A stretch of DNA of 45,477 bases from an uncultured Candidatus Actinomarina sp. (GTDB lineage: Bacteria > Actinomycetota > Acidimicrobiia > Actinomarinales > Actinomarinaceae): the NCBI GenBank assembly GCA_902510965.1, contig CABXDM010000004.1, positions 1-45,477 of the forward strand. Direction: 5' to 3'. The translations under genes were made by a program, and so were the position numbers. Shown here one piece after another: positions 1-8,484 of this stretch. Position 1 is the first letter of the stretch, and every line of letters begins with the position of its first letter. The notes under the pieces were generated by a model. That model was not told the DNA's origin and did not search any database. It worked only from the letters and a program-made list of their open reading frames with translations.

Positions 1-556
1 GAAAGTTATGGGAGGTCAAAGCACATACATCCCATTAAAAGTAAACAGTGCTGGTGTTATTCCAGTCATTTTTGCCACAAGTGTTTTGTTCTTTCCGGCA
101 CTAATTGCTACATCTTTACCTCAAGACAACTCAATAACTGCAGGAATTAGAAATTGGATTGATGTTAATCTCGCTAACTCACAAGGAACAAGTTGGTTTT
201 ATATCTTTTTTCTTGGAATGTTAATCATCTTCTTTACATATTTTTATACAACAATTCAGTTTGATCCAGTAAGGCAATCTGACATGATCAGACGTCAGGG
301 TGGTTTCGTACCTGGAGTTAGACCGGGTATATCTACAACAAATTACCTTTCACATATCGTTAGCAGAATTACTCTGCCTGGTTCAGTTTTTCTTGCATCT
401 GTTGCGGTTCTTCCTTCTATTGCTTCAGCAATTTGGGATATCCCACTCGGATTCGGGGGGATATCAATATTAATTACTGTAGGTGTTGCATTAGAAACTA
501 TGAAACAAATAGAAAGTCAATTAAGCATGAGAAATTATGAAGGGTTTATTGATTGA
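1..556 (+). CDS. secY: Preprotein translocase subunit SecY (5' truncated by window)
   Basis: This is the C-terminal part of the SecYEG protein-conducting channel of the inner membrane; the reading frame is open from the first bases, so the N-terminal half lies outside the window. The visible part begins in the conserved QSTYIPLKVNSAGVIPVIFA stretch before the later transmembrane helices, and contains the cytosolic loop with RQGGFVPGVRPG that contacts SecA and the ribosome. It ends with the usual charged cytoplasmic tail. Its stop codon TGA overlaps the TTG start of adk by three bases, as expected for the spc operon order secY-adk-map-infA. Identification is secure; only the start is missing. 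Confidence 0.97.
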   Translation, partial: KVMGGQSTYIPLKVNSAGVIPVIFATSVLFFPALIATSLPQDNSITAGIRNWIDVNLANSQGTSWFYIFFLGMLIIFFTYFYTTIQFDPVRQSDMIRRQGGFVPGVRPGISTTNYLSHIVSRITLPGSVFLASVAVLPSIASAIWDIPLGFGGISILITVGVALETMKQIESQLSMRNYEGFID

Positions 557-1113
557 CCAATATTATTATTTTTCTGGGACCTCCAGGTGCCGGAAAGGGA
601 ACACAAGCATCAAGATTAGCCGAAGATAACAACCTTGCACATATTTCTACTGGGGATATGTTGAGAGGTCATGTCTCTAATAATACAGAATTAGGTAAAA
701 CAGCAAAATCGCTTTTAGATGAAGGGAAACTTGTTCCAGATTCACTTGTTATCGAGATGCTCATTGAACGATTAAATGCAGATGATTGTAAGAATGGTGC
801 AATCCTTGATGGTTTTCCAAGGACTTTAGCTCAAGCCAAAAGTCTTGAAACATTAAATGAAAACTTCTCCATTAGCAAAGTTATCGTATTTGAAGCTGAA
901 CAAAATGAATTGATAAAGAGAATTTTGCATCGTGGTGAAACTTCTGGACGAGGCGATGACACAAAAGAGTCAATTAGTGTTCGTTTGGATGTTTATAAAG
1001 AAGATACCGAGCCACTAATTGAGTATTACGACAAAGGTAATTTAACTGTAAAAATTAACGCTGTAGGAGAAATTGATGATATATACAATCTCATATCAAG
1101 GAGTTTTAGTTAA
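553..1113 (+). CDS. adk: Adenylate kinase
   Basis: Converts ATP + AMP to 2 ADP in the cytosol and sets the adenylate energy balance. The P-loop GPPGAGKGT is at residues 9-17, the AMP-binding DGFPRT at 86-91, and the LID arginines lie in RGETSGRGDD. At 186 aa it is the short form with no zinc-finger LID insert, like mycobacterial Adk. The start is TTG at 553, overlapping the end of secY, and no better ATG lies upstream of the P-loop. The gene abuts map directly, so the two are co-transcribed. Confidence 0.97.
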   Translation: MTNIIIFLGPPGAGKGTQASRLAEDNNLAHISTGDMLRGHVSNNTELGKTAKSLLDEGKLVPDSLVIEMLIERLNADDCKNGAILDGFPRTLAQAKSLETLNENFSISKVIVFEAEQNELIKRILHRGETSGRGDDTKESISVRLDVYKEDTEPLIEYYDKGNLTVKINAVGEIDDIYNLISRSFS

Positions 1114-1860
1114 ATGATTACTTTTAAATCCCAGGAAGATTTTCTGAACATGGAAAAAGCAGGACGTATTGTTGCAACTATACATTCTGAGTTACGTGAA
1201 GCATCAACTCCAGGTATACCACTTACTACTCTTGATGAACTAGCTAAAAGTATTGTAGAAAAAAGTGGTTCTACTTCAAGCTTTTTGGGATATATGGGAT
1301 ATCCAGCTTATATCTGCGCATCTCCAAATGATGTTATTGTCCATGGAATACCTGGTAAATACATATTAGATGAAGGAGATATTCTATCTATAGACGTTGG
1401 TGTTTCAGTTAATGGATATCATGCTGATGCTGCACTCACCTACGGTGTTGGAAAAATTTCTGCTGAAAACCAAGCATTAATCGACGTAACAAGAGATGCC
1501 CTATATGCAGGCATTGCGTTAGTTGGAGATGGACAAAAGCTCGGAACAATAGGAAATAAAATAGAAAAAATTGGAAACAAATTTTCTTATGGAGTTGTTA
1601 AAGAATATGTTGGTCATGGAATAGGTCTTGAAATGCATGAAGATCCTCAAGTACCCAACTATGGAAAAAAGAATCAAGGATTTACTCTCAAAAAGGGGAT
1701 GGCTATATGTATAGAGCCAATGTTCAATATAGGTTCTGCTCAAACGAAAGTTGACGATGATGAGTGGACAGTCAGAACTTTTGATGGAAGTAATTCAGCT
1801 CATTGGGAGCATACGATAGGGATAATGGACGATGAGGTACGAATATTTACAGAAAAGTAA
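1114..1860 (+). CDS. map: Methionine aminopeptidase, type I
   Basis: Removes the N-terminal methionine from nascent proteins; a cytosolic dimetal hydrolase. All expected catalytic residues are present: His77 (HGIP), metal ligands Asp94 (IDVG), Asp105 (HADAAL), His168 (GHGIG), Glu201 (EPMF) and Glu232 (HWEH). This matches the Escherichia coli set with an offset of two to three residues. The length of 248 aa is the minimal type Ia form without an N-terminal SH3-binding extension. The ATG follows the adk stop with no gap, so translation is probably coupled. Confidence 0.97.
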   Translation: MITFKSQEDFLNMEKAGRIVATIHSELREASTPGIPLTTLDELAKSIVEKSGSTSSFLGYMGYPAYICASPNDVIVHGIPGKYILDEGDILSIDVGVSVNGYHADAALTYGVGKISAENQALIDVTRDALYAGIALVGDGQKLGTIGNKIEKIGNKFSYGVVKEYVGHGIGLEMHEDPQVPNYGKKNQGFTLKKGMAICIEPMFNIGSAQTKVDDDEWTVRTFDGSNSAHWEHTIGIMDDEVRIFTEK

Positions 1861-1873
1861 TTTTAAAAACATG

Positions 1874-1902
1874 TTGGTAATAGTTTTTAATCGCACTATT
1901 CT
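1874..1902 (+). promoter_or_regulatory. Candidate promoter for infA-rpmJ-rpsM and downstream genes
   Basis: The 65-nt gap after map holds TTGGTA at 1874-1879, a 17-nt spacer and TATTCT at 1897-1902. Each box matches four of six sigma-70 consensus bases, and the spacer is ideal. Transcription would start near 1909, upstream of the infA Shine-Dalgarno sequence. An internal promoter for the translation-factor/alpha-operon part is plausible, but this is inference from sequence only. Confidence 0.4.
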
Positions 1903-1931
1903 GATTTATCGGTCCTAATTACAAGGTGATT

Positions 1932-2156
1932 TTGGTAGAAAAAGAGAAAAATATAATAAAGGTTCAGGGAACAGTTACTGAAACTTTGCCAAACGCATCT
2001 TTTAAGGTCGAGCTTGAAAGCGGTGCAGAAATTCTTGCACACGTGTCAGGAAAAATGAGAATGAGGTATATAAGAATACTTCCTGGAGACATGGTAGATA
2101 TGGAAGTATCGCCATACGATCCTACAAGGGGTAGGATAACTTGGAGACATAAATGA
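1932..2156 (+). CDS. infA: Translation initiation factor IF-1
   Basis: Small OB-fold factor that binds the 30S A site during initiation. The protein reads [19 protein letters not shown] and later [14 protein letters not shown], the family core, and ends [10 protein letters not shown] chose TTG at 1932 (74 aa): it has AGGTGAT, complementary to the 16S 3' end, just upstream at 1924-1930. A GTG at 1926 in the same frame would add two residues but has no Shine-Dalgarno sequence and lies inside that motif. The stop TGA overlaps the ATG of rpmJ by four bases (ATGA). Confidence 0.96.
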   Translation: MVEKEKNIIKVQGTVTETLPNASFKVELESGAEILAHVSGKMRMRYIRILPGDMVDMEVSPYDPTRGRITWRHK

Positions 2157-2269
2157 AAGTTAAATCAAGTATTAAAAAGAGGGGTCCTGGCGACCAGATT
2201 GTTAGGCGTAAAGGTAAGCTGTACGTAATCAACAAAAAAAATCCTCGAAATAAACAAAGGCAAGGCTAA
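2153..2269 (+). CDS. rpmJ: 50S ribosomal protein L36 (bL36), zinc-free form
   Basis: A 38-aa protein in the canonical place between infA and rpsM, starting [11 protein letters not shown] and ending NPRNKQRQG, which fixes its identity. In zinc-binding L36 the ligands are three Cys and one His; here the corresponding positions 11, 14, 27 and 33 are Gly, Asp, Asn and Asn, so this is the C-minus type that cannot bind zinc. It overlaps infA by four bases and ends three bases before rpsM. It is too short for most ORF length cut-offs. Confidence 0.96.
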   Translation: MKVKSSIKKRGPGDQIVRRKGKLYVINKKNPRNKQRQG

Positions 2270-2272
2270 AGA

Positions 2273-2650
2273 ATGGCAAGAATTTCTGGAATTGATATTC
2301 CAAGAGACAAAAGGGTTATTGCATCCTTAAGATACATTCATGGTGTTGGAGCTAAAAGATCTTCCGACATTTGTACAGATTTAAAAATAGACCCAAGTAC
2401 AAGAGTAAGTAATTTAACAAATGATGAAGTTGCGCAAATAAGAAAATATATTGAGGCGAACTTTAGAGTAGAGGGAGATCTTAGAAGAGACGTTTCTCAA
2501 AACATTCGTAGAAAGACAGAAATAGGTACATATCAAGGTTTAAGACATAGGACAGGTTTGCCTGTAAGAGGTCAAAGAACACATACAAATGCCAGGACAC
2601 GTAAGGGTCCTAGATTTGCAATAGCAGGTAAGAAAAAGGTAACTAAATAA
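2273..2650 (+). CDS. rpsM: 30S ribosomal protein S13 (uS13)
   Basis: Head protein of the 30S subunit that contacts 16S rRNA and the 50S bridge B1. The start [15 protein letters not shown], the helix-two-turns-helix region with [10 protein letters not shown], and the C-terminal [22 protein letters not shown] tail that reaches the P-site tRNA are all present. Length 125 aa is normal. ATG at 2273 follows rpmJ by three bases; the stop TAA shares one base with the rpsK ATG. Confidence 0.98.
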   Translation: MARISGIDIPRDKRVIASLRYIHGVGAKRSSDICTDLKIDPSTRVSNLTNDEVAQIRKYIEANFRVEGDLRRDVSQNIRRKTEIGTYQGLRHRTGLPVRGQRTHTNARTRKGPRFAIAGKKKVTK

Positions 2651-3033
2651 TGGTTGAAACAAAATCAAAGAAAAAAAATAAAAAGAATATACCTTCAGGA
2701 GTAGCTCATATAAAAGCAAGCTTTAATAATACAATCATAAATATTTCAGACTCAAATGGTGAAACAATTGTTTGGACTTCAGGTGGATCAGTAGGTTTTA
2801 AGGGATCAAGAAAATCTACACCGTATGCAGCACAAGTCGCAGCAGAAGAAGCAGTAAGAAGAGCAACAGAATTTGGTGTTCACAAATTAGATATCATTAT
2901 TAGTGGCACAGGTGCAGGAAGAGAAACTGCTGTAAGAACTTTACAAAATATGGGTATGGATGTTGGAACCATCAAAGATATTACTCCCACCCCTCACAAT
3001 GGCTGCAGGCCAAAAAAGCGCAGGAGAGGATAA
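2650..3033 (+). CDS. rpsK: 30S ribosomal protein S11 (uS11)
   Basis: Platform protein of the 30S subunit. A Lys-rich N-terminus is followed by [32 protein letters not shown] and the C-terminal signature [18 protein letters not shown]. The 127-aa length is typical. It shares one base with rpsM upstream and one base with rpsD downstream, consistent with tight translational coupling in the alpha operon. Confidence 0.98.
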   Translation: MVETKSKKKNKKNIPSGVAHIKASFNNTIINISDSNGETIVWTSGGSVGFKGSRKSTPYAAQVAAEEAVRRATEFGVHKLDIIISGTGAGRETAVRTLQNMGMDVGTIKDITPTPHNGCRPKKRRRG

Positions 3034-3647
3034 TGGCCAGATATACAGGACCCAGAGTAAGAATATCAAGAAGAATTGGATTTAATGTATTTGAGAACAA
3101 AAAAGGTGATAAGGCCCTCCAAGACAGACCTTACCCACCCGGAGAAAATGGCAGAAAAAGAGTTAGAGAAACTGACTATGGTACGCAGTTAAAAGAAAAG
3201 CAAAAAGTAAGGTATATGTATGGAATTTTAGAAAAACAATTTCGAAATTACTACAAAGAAGCTTCTCGAATGTCAGGTATCACCGGAGAAAACTTATTAG
3301 TACTTTTGGAGTCAAGGTTAGATAATGTTATTTATAGAGCTGGATTTGCTTCTACAAGGCCTCAAGCACGACAAATAGCTTCTCATAGACATCTAAAACT
3401 TAACGGTTCACTAGTTGACATCCCTTCTATTCAAGTGAAACCTGGAGATAAAATAGAATTAAAAGACAGTAGTCAAAATATGATCATTGTTCAACACACA
3501 ATTGATACCGGTCAAGATAATGAAATACCTTCATGGTTGTCAGTTGATAACAATAAGAAGACTATTGAAGTCTTATCTCTACCTTCAAGGGGAGACATAA
3601 GTCATCAAATAGAAGAACAGTTAATCGTAGAGCTTTATTCAAAATAA
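3033..3647 (+). CDS. rpsD: 30S ribosomal protein S4 (uS4)
   Basis: Primary 16S-binding assembly protein and, in many bacteria, translational repressor of the alpha operon. It starts [14 protein letters not shown], has the S4 RNA-binding domain with LESRLDNVIYRAGFASTRPQARQ around residues 90-115, and a basic surface. There is no zinc-binding Cys motif in the N-terminal part, so it is the C-minus S4 form. Length 204 aa is standard. A 21-nt gap with GAGGAG separates it from rpoA. Confidence 0.97.
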   Translation: MARYTGPRVRISRRIGFNVFENKKGDKALQDRPYPPGENGRKRVRETDYGTQLKEKQKVRYMYGILEKQFRNYYKEASRMSGITGENLLVLLESRLDNVIYRAGFASTRPQARQIASHRHLKLNGSLVDIPSIQVKPGDKIELKDSSQNMIIVQHTIDTGQDNEIPSWLSVDNNKKTIEVLSLPSRGDISHQIEEQLIVELYSK

Positions 3648-3668
3648 AAATTAGAGAGGAGAATTAAA

Positions 3669-4628
3669 TTGCTAATACTACAAAGACCTGAAATATCTCA
3701 AGAAGAATTGAGTACAAACAGAGCAAAGTTTACAATTGAACCACTAGAACCAGGATTTGGTTTAACTCTTGGTAATACCATGAGAAGAGCTTTATTGTCC
3801 AGAGTTCCTGGTGTCGCTGTTACTGGAGTCAAAATTCAGGGTGTGAACCATGAATTTACATCAGTCCCTGGTGTAGTTGAAGATGTTTTAGATTTATTAT
3901 TAAACCTAAAACGACTTGTTCTGCATGTAGAAGATCAAGAAAACCATACCTTAACCGTTAAGGCAAAAGGCCCAGGAGATGTTACAGCCGCACAAATACA
4001 GTGTCCCGCTGGCGTAGAGGTTGTGAACACCGACCTAAAAATTTGTACCCTTTCTGGTGATGCGACTTTAGATATGGAAGTTTCAATTGCTCATGGGGTA
4101 GGGTATCGTTTAGCTGATAAGAACAAAACTAGCGATTCAAGTTTCATTCCTATTGATTCAATATTTTCTCCAATCGTAAAAGTAAGTTACGGGGTATCAC
4201 CAACACAAGTTGGTCAAGTTACAAACTATGACAAACTTACCTTAGACGTTGAGACTGATGGATCAGTAGCACCTAGTGAGGCAATGTCATCTGTAGGGAA
4301 AACTCTTGGTGAATTATGGAAACTTTTCGCTGACATTGATGAAGGAATTGGTCTCGAGTTAGGCGAGCTAACAGTATCTGAAGGAAGTTCTCCAGATTTA
4401 TCAATTTCTGTTGATGCATTAGATTTATCTGAGAGGCCAATGAACTGTCTAGGCAGAGAAAATATTACTACTGTTGGACAAATCTTAGAATACACGGAAG
4501 ATGATCTTTTGAATCTAACTAACTTTGGTCAAAAAAGCCTTGATGAGCTTGTTGCAAAGTTAGATGAATTAGGATTAAGTTTACCAACTAGCTCTGATTT
4601 GGACTCTGAGGAAAACGCGGATGCCTAA
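3669..4628 (+). CDS. rpoA: DNA-directed RNA polymerase subunit alpha
   Basis: Scaffold subunit of RNA polymerase; dimerises through the N-terminal domain ([19 protein letters not shown] at about residues 27-45) and contacts UP elements and activators through the C-terminal domain ([34 protein letters not shown], about 258-291). The start is TTG at 3669, preceded by a good GAGGAG at 3656-3661. Length 319 aa is within the family range. The last eight bases overlap rplQ. Confidence 0.98.
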   Translation: MLILQRPEISQEELSTNRAKFTIEPLEPGFGLTLGNTMRRALLSRVPGVAVTGVKIQGVNHEFTSVPGVVEDVLDLLLNLKRLVLHVEDQENHTLTVKAKGPGDVTAAQIQCPAGVEVVNTDLKICTLSGDATLDMEVSIAHGVGYRLADKNKTSDSSFIPIDSIFSPIVKVSYGVSPTQVGQVTNYDKLTLDVETDGSVAPSEAMSSVGKTLGELWKLFADIDEGIGLELGELTVSEGSSPDLSISVDALDLSERPMNCLGRENITTVGQILEYTEDDLLNLTNFGQKSLDELVAKLDELGLSLPTSSDLDSEENADA

Positions 4629-4971
4629 ACCAACAAAGGGAAAAAGACTAGGTGGCTCTGCCTCGCATGAAGATCAAATTATTAGTAATTTAGTTAGGTC
4701 ACTCATTCAGCATGAAAAGATTGAAACAACTATAACTAAAGCTAAAGTTGTTAAACCTTATGCAGAAAAAGTTATAACAAAAGCAAAAAAAGGAACATTA
4801 CACGACAGACGACAAGTCTTAAAAATGATTCAGGATAAAGCTGTTGTTGCTAAATTATTTGAAGAAATTGGTCCCAAGTATCAAGAGAGAAACGGTGGAT
4901 ACACAAGGATCACAAGAACAACTTATCGAAAGGGCGATGGTACAGAGCTAGCTGTACTAGAACTAGTTTAA
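4621..4971 (+). CDS. rplQ: 50S ribosomal protein L17 (bL17)
   Basis: Ribosomal large-subunit protein near the exit tunnel. The sequence contains [29 protein letters not shown], the family core, and ends with the [14 protein letters not shown] motif. At 116 aa it is a minimal form; many actinobacterial L17 proteins carry a long C-terminal extension that is absent here. ATG at 4621 lies inside the end of rpoA (8-base overlap). Confidence 0.97.
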   Translation: MPKPTKGKRLGGSASHEDQIISNLVRSLIQHEKIETTITKAKVVKPYAEKVITKAKKGTLHDRRQVLKMIQDKAVVAKLFEEIGPKYQERNGGYTRITRTTYRKGDGTELAVLELV

Positions 4972-4972
4972 A

Positions 4973-5518
4973 TTGAGTACTTTCAGGGATGTCTGGAAAA
5001 AGTTTCAAGCATTTCTAAAGTTCAATCCCTCCTTGATCCAAAATATTGTTAACGATAGATATGAAAGTGGCAATGCCTTTTTAATTGTTATCACAAGTCT
5101 TACCTCAATATACACAGCACTTTTTATCACAACTAGATTTTCAAACTTCTTTGATATTGTTTTTTATGGAATATTAGATGGTGCATTCGCCTGGATAATA
5201 TCGAGTTTGGGAATGTGGTTTATTTTATCCAGAGTTTTTAAAGAAAATTTAGACATAAACAGTGTTTCAACAATGACTGGTTATGCACATGGAATTGTAG
5301 CTGGAATCTCTTTTGTTATATTGCTTCAAAGTTACTTGAATCTAAGTGCAAGAATTATTGAAATTTTAATATTGAGTATTTTTTTGTGGCTCTTCTACAC
5401 AATTTCAAGAAGTTTAGAAATTGGATTTTTTGTTGAAAAACGAAATTCTAGAATTGCTGCCTCTGTCTTTATCGTTATACTTATTTGGACTTCAGGTCCT
5501 CTAAAAATATTTTTCTAA
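4973..5518 (+). CDS. Small multi-pass membrane protein, possibly Yip1-like
   Basis: I do not recognise this 181-aa protein with certainty. It has a short soluble N-terminus (about 35 residues) and four or five hydrophobic segments (about 36-55, 60-85, 103-124, 128-145, 160-178), with no obvious catalytic motif. The arrangement and the polar GYAHG between helices recall Yip1/YIPF-type membrane proteins, but this is only resemblance. The TTG start is one base after the rplQ stop, and its stop is one base before truA, so it is co-transcribed with ribosomal protein and tRNA modification genes. Function unknown. Confidence 0.75.
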   Translation: MSTFRDVWKKFQAFLKFNPSLIQNIVNDRYESGNAFLIVITSLTSIYTALFITTRFSNFFDIVFYGILDGAFAWIISSLGMWFILSRVFKENLDINSVSTMTGYAHGIVAGISFVILLQSYLNLSARIIEILILSIFLWLFYTISRSLEIGFFVEKRNSRIAASVFIVILIWTSGPLKIFF

Positions 5519-5519
5519 C

Positions 5520-6245
5520 TTGAAAAACTATAAGATAGTAATTTCATATGATGGAAATAATTTCCATGGTTTTCAAAAGCAGCCAAAGGACTTTACAGTT
5601 CAGGAAGCCTTGGAAGCAGCATTAGATAAGCTTTTAACTTCATACCAACTAACCTATGCCGGGAGAACAGATAAGGGTGTCCATGCTAAGCAACAAGTTT
5701 TAAGCGTTACTACAAGTGACCTATTAACGGATTCTTTTAAAGAATCATTAAATGCATTAGTAGGCAAGAATATTTATATAAAAAAGATTACATTGGCTAA
5801 TAAGAATTTTCATCCTAGACACGATGCAAAACAAAGAACGTACAAATATTTTGTTAATACTCCCAGTAATTATGAAGCTTATAACCTGGGTTATAGTTAT
5901 TTTGTAAAGAATGAATTAAGTATTGTAGAACTGAATCTTATTGCAAAATCTTTCATAGGAAAAAATAACTTTACTAATTATTCAAAACTGAGAATTGATC
6001 AGAATCCATTACGTGAAATTGCTCTCAGTAAATGGACCAAGAACAGTCAGTATTTTATTTACACGATCACTGGAAATTCTTTTTTACACAACATGGTTAG
6101 GTCCATAGTAGGTGTACAGTTGGCAGCATTTGATGGAAAGTTGGAAAGTAAATCTATTGATACTTCTCTAAAAACTCCGCTTGAACAAAGATTCAAACAT
6201 GTTGCACCGCCAGAAGGTTTGTATCTTTGGAATATTAAATACTAG
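5520..6245 (+). CDS. truA: tRNA pseudouridine(38-40) synthase
   Basis: Converts uridines 38-40 of the tRNA anticodon arm to pseudouridine. The N-terminus YKIVISYDGNNFHGFQKQP and the catalytic motif GRTDKGVHA with Asp51 are diagnostic; the second half carries NSFLHNMVRSIVG, the conserved C-terminal motif. Length 241 aa is normal. It begins at TTG 5520, overlapping nothing but only one base after the membrane protein gene. The location rplQ-truA-rplM is common in Gram-positive bacteria. Confidence 0.95.
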   Translation: MKNYKIVISYDGNNFHGFQKQPKDFTVQEALEAALDKLLTSYQLTYAGRTDKGVHAKQQVLSVTTSDLLTDSFKESLNALVGKNIYIKKITLANKNFHPRHDAKQRTYKYFVNTPSNYEAYNLGYSYFVKNELSIVELNLIAKSFIGKNNFTNYSKLRIDQNPLREIALSKWTKNSQYFIYTITGNSFLHNMVRSIVGVQLAAFDGKLESKSIDTSLKTPLEQRFKHVAPPEGLYLWNIKY

Positions 6246-6284
6246 TTTTCATAAATATCAGTAACCTTTATACTTAAAGCTCGT

Positions 6285-6290
6285 TACAAT
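6285..6290 (+). promoter_or_regulatory. Candidate -10 box for rplM-rpsI
   Basis: TACAAT at 6285-6290 lies 15 nt before the rplM ATG in the 60-nt gap after truA. No convincing -35 box is visible at the correct spacing. A short leader with a weak AGG (6296-6298) would result. Plausible but weak. Confidence 0.3.
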
Positions 6291-6305
6291 CCAATAGGTT
6301 TATAA

Positions 6306-6767
6306 ATGAGTACAAAAACGACATTCAAAGGAATAGAAGCTTCTGATAGAAGTTGGCATGTAGTTGATGCGAGCAATCTTCCAGTTGGTAGATTAGCTAG
6401 TGAGATTGCACAAATTTTAAAAGGTAAACACAAGCCACAGTATGCACCACACTTAGATGTTGGAGATCATGTTGTTGTAATTAACGCAGATAAAATTCAA
6501 GTTACATCTAAAAAGCCAGAACAAAAAATGTACTATAGACATTCAGGGTATCCCGGCGGAATAAAAGAAGAATCCTTTAACGCACTCAAAAAACGTAAAC
6601 CTGAATTAATCATTGAAAAAGCTGTTTGGGGAATGCTTCCAAAAAATAGGCTAGGAAGAGCAATTATTAAAAAACTTCATGTATATTCCACAGATACCCA
6701 TCCTCATGAAAGTCAAAACCCCGTAGAATTAAGTTTCAATATAAAGAAGGTTGCAGATAATGAGTGA
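6306..6767 (+). CDS. rplM: 50S ribosomal protein L13 (uL13)
   Basis: Early-assembly 23S rRNA-binding protein. It contains WHVVDASNLPVGRLASEIA near the N-terminus, then GDHVVVINADKIQVT and YYRHSGYPGG, all family signatures. Length 153 aa fits. The end overlaps rpsI by eight bases, so the conserved rplM-rpsI pair is translationally coupled. Confidence 0.97.
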   Translation: MSTKTTFKGIEASDRSWHVVDASNLPVGRLASEIAQILKGKHKPQYAPHLDVGDHVVVINADKIQVTSKKPEQKMYYRHSGYPGGIKEESFNALKKRKPELIIEKAVWGMLPKNRLGRAIIKKLHVYSTDTHPHESQNPVELSFNIKKVADNE

Positions 6768-7149
6768 AGCAATATTAGGCACAGGGAGAAGAAAAAGCTC
6801 TGTGGCAAGAGTAAGACTCACCGAAGGTACTGGTGAATATACCTTTAATGGCAAGACAATGGAACAATACTTCCCAAGCCCAAATATGAGAATGAGGGTA
6901 AACAAACCTTTTAATGTTGTTGAAATGGATAAGCAGTTTGACTTACACGTGACTCTAAATGGAAGTGGATTGTCTGCACAAGCTGATGCGGTTGCCTTAG
7001 GAATTTCTAGAGCTTTAATACAATTTAATCCAGAGCTAAGAGCAAAACTCAAAAAAGCAGGGTTACTCACAAGAGACTCCAGAAAAGTTGAGAGAAAGAA
7101 ATACGGACTTAAGAAAGCTAGAAGAGCCGAGCAGTTCACTAAAAGATAA
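6760..7149 (+). CDS. rpsI: 30S ribosomal protein S9 (uS9)
   Basis: 30S head protein whose C-terminal tail reaches P-site tRNA. I take ATG 6760 as start: it gives MSEAILGTGRRKSSVARV, the normal N-terminus, and has AAGAAGG nine bases upstream. An in-frame TTG at 6751 would add three residues but sits too close to that Shine-Dalgarno sequence. The protein ends with KYGLKKARRAEQFTKR, the invariant basic tail ending in Lys-Arg. Length 129 aa. Confidence 0.97.
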   Translation: MSEAILGTGRRKSSVARVRLTEGTGEYTFNGKTMEQYFPSPNMRMRVNKPFNVVEMDKQFDLHVTLNGSGLSAQADAVALGISRALIQFNPELRAKLKKAGLLTRDSRKVERKKYGLKKARRAEQFTKR

Positions 7150-7156
7150 TCTCTCA

Positions 7157-8461
7157 TTGAAAAAACATTTTGGTACCGATGGCATTAGGGGTATCCCTGA
7201 AGAATCCCTTACCGAAGAAATAGTCTCAAAAGTTAGTGCTTCTGTCGAAAAAATATTAAAGCCTAAATCAATAGCTTTGATTACTGACACTCGGAGTTCT
7301 TGTGAAGTAATTGCTAAGTGGATAAGTAATGGTTTTAGCAGTGAAGTACATATTCTCAACTATGGAATTCTACCATCGGGATCAATGCCCATACTACTTA
7401 ATGAGCTCAATCATGATATGGGAATTATCATTTCTGCTTCGCACAATCCAAGTGAATACAATGGAATAAAGTTGATTGATAAAAATGGATCTAAATTGGC
7501 AGATGAAGTTGAAATTTCAATCGAAGATACAATGGATACGATTGGATTACCAAGTAAATCTTCTCAAATAGAGGATTCGCACTTAGGTTATGAGCAGTAT
7601 AAAAACTTTCTTGACTCAATAAATGACGTAGATTTCTTACAGTTCAATTTAGTAATTGACTCAGCTAATGGTTCTGCTTACAAGGTGATAAAAGATTTAG
7701 TTTTAGATCAAAATGCTACTGCAACTTTTATTGCAAATGAACCAAATGGTGAAAATATAAATGAATATTCTGGTGCAACAAATACCAAGAATCTTATAAA
7801 TACTATGAAAAATGGGCAACTAGGTATCTCTTTTGATGGCGATGCAGATAGATTAATTATGATTGATGAAAATAAAGAAGTTGCTAATGGGGACGTCATC
7901 ATCGCGTTACTAGCTAATTATCTTTCAGAAACTAAACAATTAGAAAATCAAAGTGTTGTTAGTACAGTTATGTCCAACTATGGATTTAAAGTAGCTATGA
8001 AAAATAAAAATTTTAATTTGATTGAAACTCCTGTAGGTGATAAATATGTAGCGGAGTCTATGAAGAAGCATGATGCAGTTCTTGGAGGAGAGCAGTCTGG
8101 GCATATTATTTTTTCTAAATATTTACCAGTAGGAGATGGATTAGTAACTTTTCTTCTTACCTTGAAGGCACTCAATTATTTCAAAACAACGCTTGCAGAA
8201 TTTAGAAAACAAAATATTCAAGAATATCCACAAAAATTAGTAAACATAAAGTTACAAAATCAGCTAAATAAAGAAGAGCTTGAGTTCATTAATCAGATTG
8301 CATTTGCTCTGTCCAATAAGAGAGACTTGGATGGTAGATATCTTATAAGAAACTCTGGGACGGAACCTTTGTTAAGAGTTTTAGTTGAAGCTAAAAATAG
8401 TGATGAAATGGATGCTTTTCTTGATGAGTTACTTATTAAAATTAATGGCTACCTCAATTAA
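7157..8461 (+). CDS. glmM: Phosphoglucosamine mutase
   Basis: Interconverts glucosamine-6-P and glucosamine-1-P for UDP-GlcNAc and peptidoglycan synthesis. The protein opens KKHFGTDGIRG, carries the phosphoserine loop ISASHNPS (Ser95), the metal loop FDGDADR, the sugar-binding GEQSGH and the phosphate-binding RNSGTEPLLRV. I place the start at TTG 7157, seven bases after the rpsI stop, because the upstream frame overlaps rpsI and has no homology to the family. No clear Shine-Dalgarno sequence precedes it, so it may rely on coupling to rpsI. Length 434 aa, slightly short of the usual 445. Confidence 0.95.
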   Translation: MKKHFGTDGIRGIPEESLTEEIVSKVSASVEKILKPKSIALITDTRSSCEVIAKWISNGFSSEVHILNYGILPSGSMPILLNELNHDMGIIISASHNPSEYNGIKLIDKNGSKLADEVEISIEDTMDTIGLPSKSSQIEDSHLGYEQYKNFLDSINDVDFLQFNLVIDSANGSAYKVIKDLVLDQNATATFIANEPNGENINEYSGATNTKNLINTMKNGQLGISFDGDADRLIMIDENKEVANGDVIIALLANYLSETKQLENQSVVSTVMSNYGFKVAMKNKNFNLIETPVGDKYVAESMKKHDAVLGGEQSGHIIFSKYLPVGDGLVTFLLTLKALNYFKTTLAEFRKQNIQEYPQKLVNIKLQNQLNKEELEFINQIAFALSNKRDLDGRYLIRNSGTEPLLRVLVEAKNSDEMDAFLDELLIKINGYLN

Positions 8462-8472
8462 AATATCTTCGT

Positions 8473-8478
8473 TATAAT
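8473..8478 (+). promoter_or_regulatory. -10 box of the glmS promoter
   Basis: A perfect TATAAT lies just after the glmM stop and predicts transcription start near 8485, the first base of the stem that closes the glmS ribozyme. The expected -35 region (about 8450-8455) has no good match. glmS therefore probably has its own transcript. Confidence 0.5.
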
Positions 8479-8484
8479 TATATT

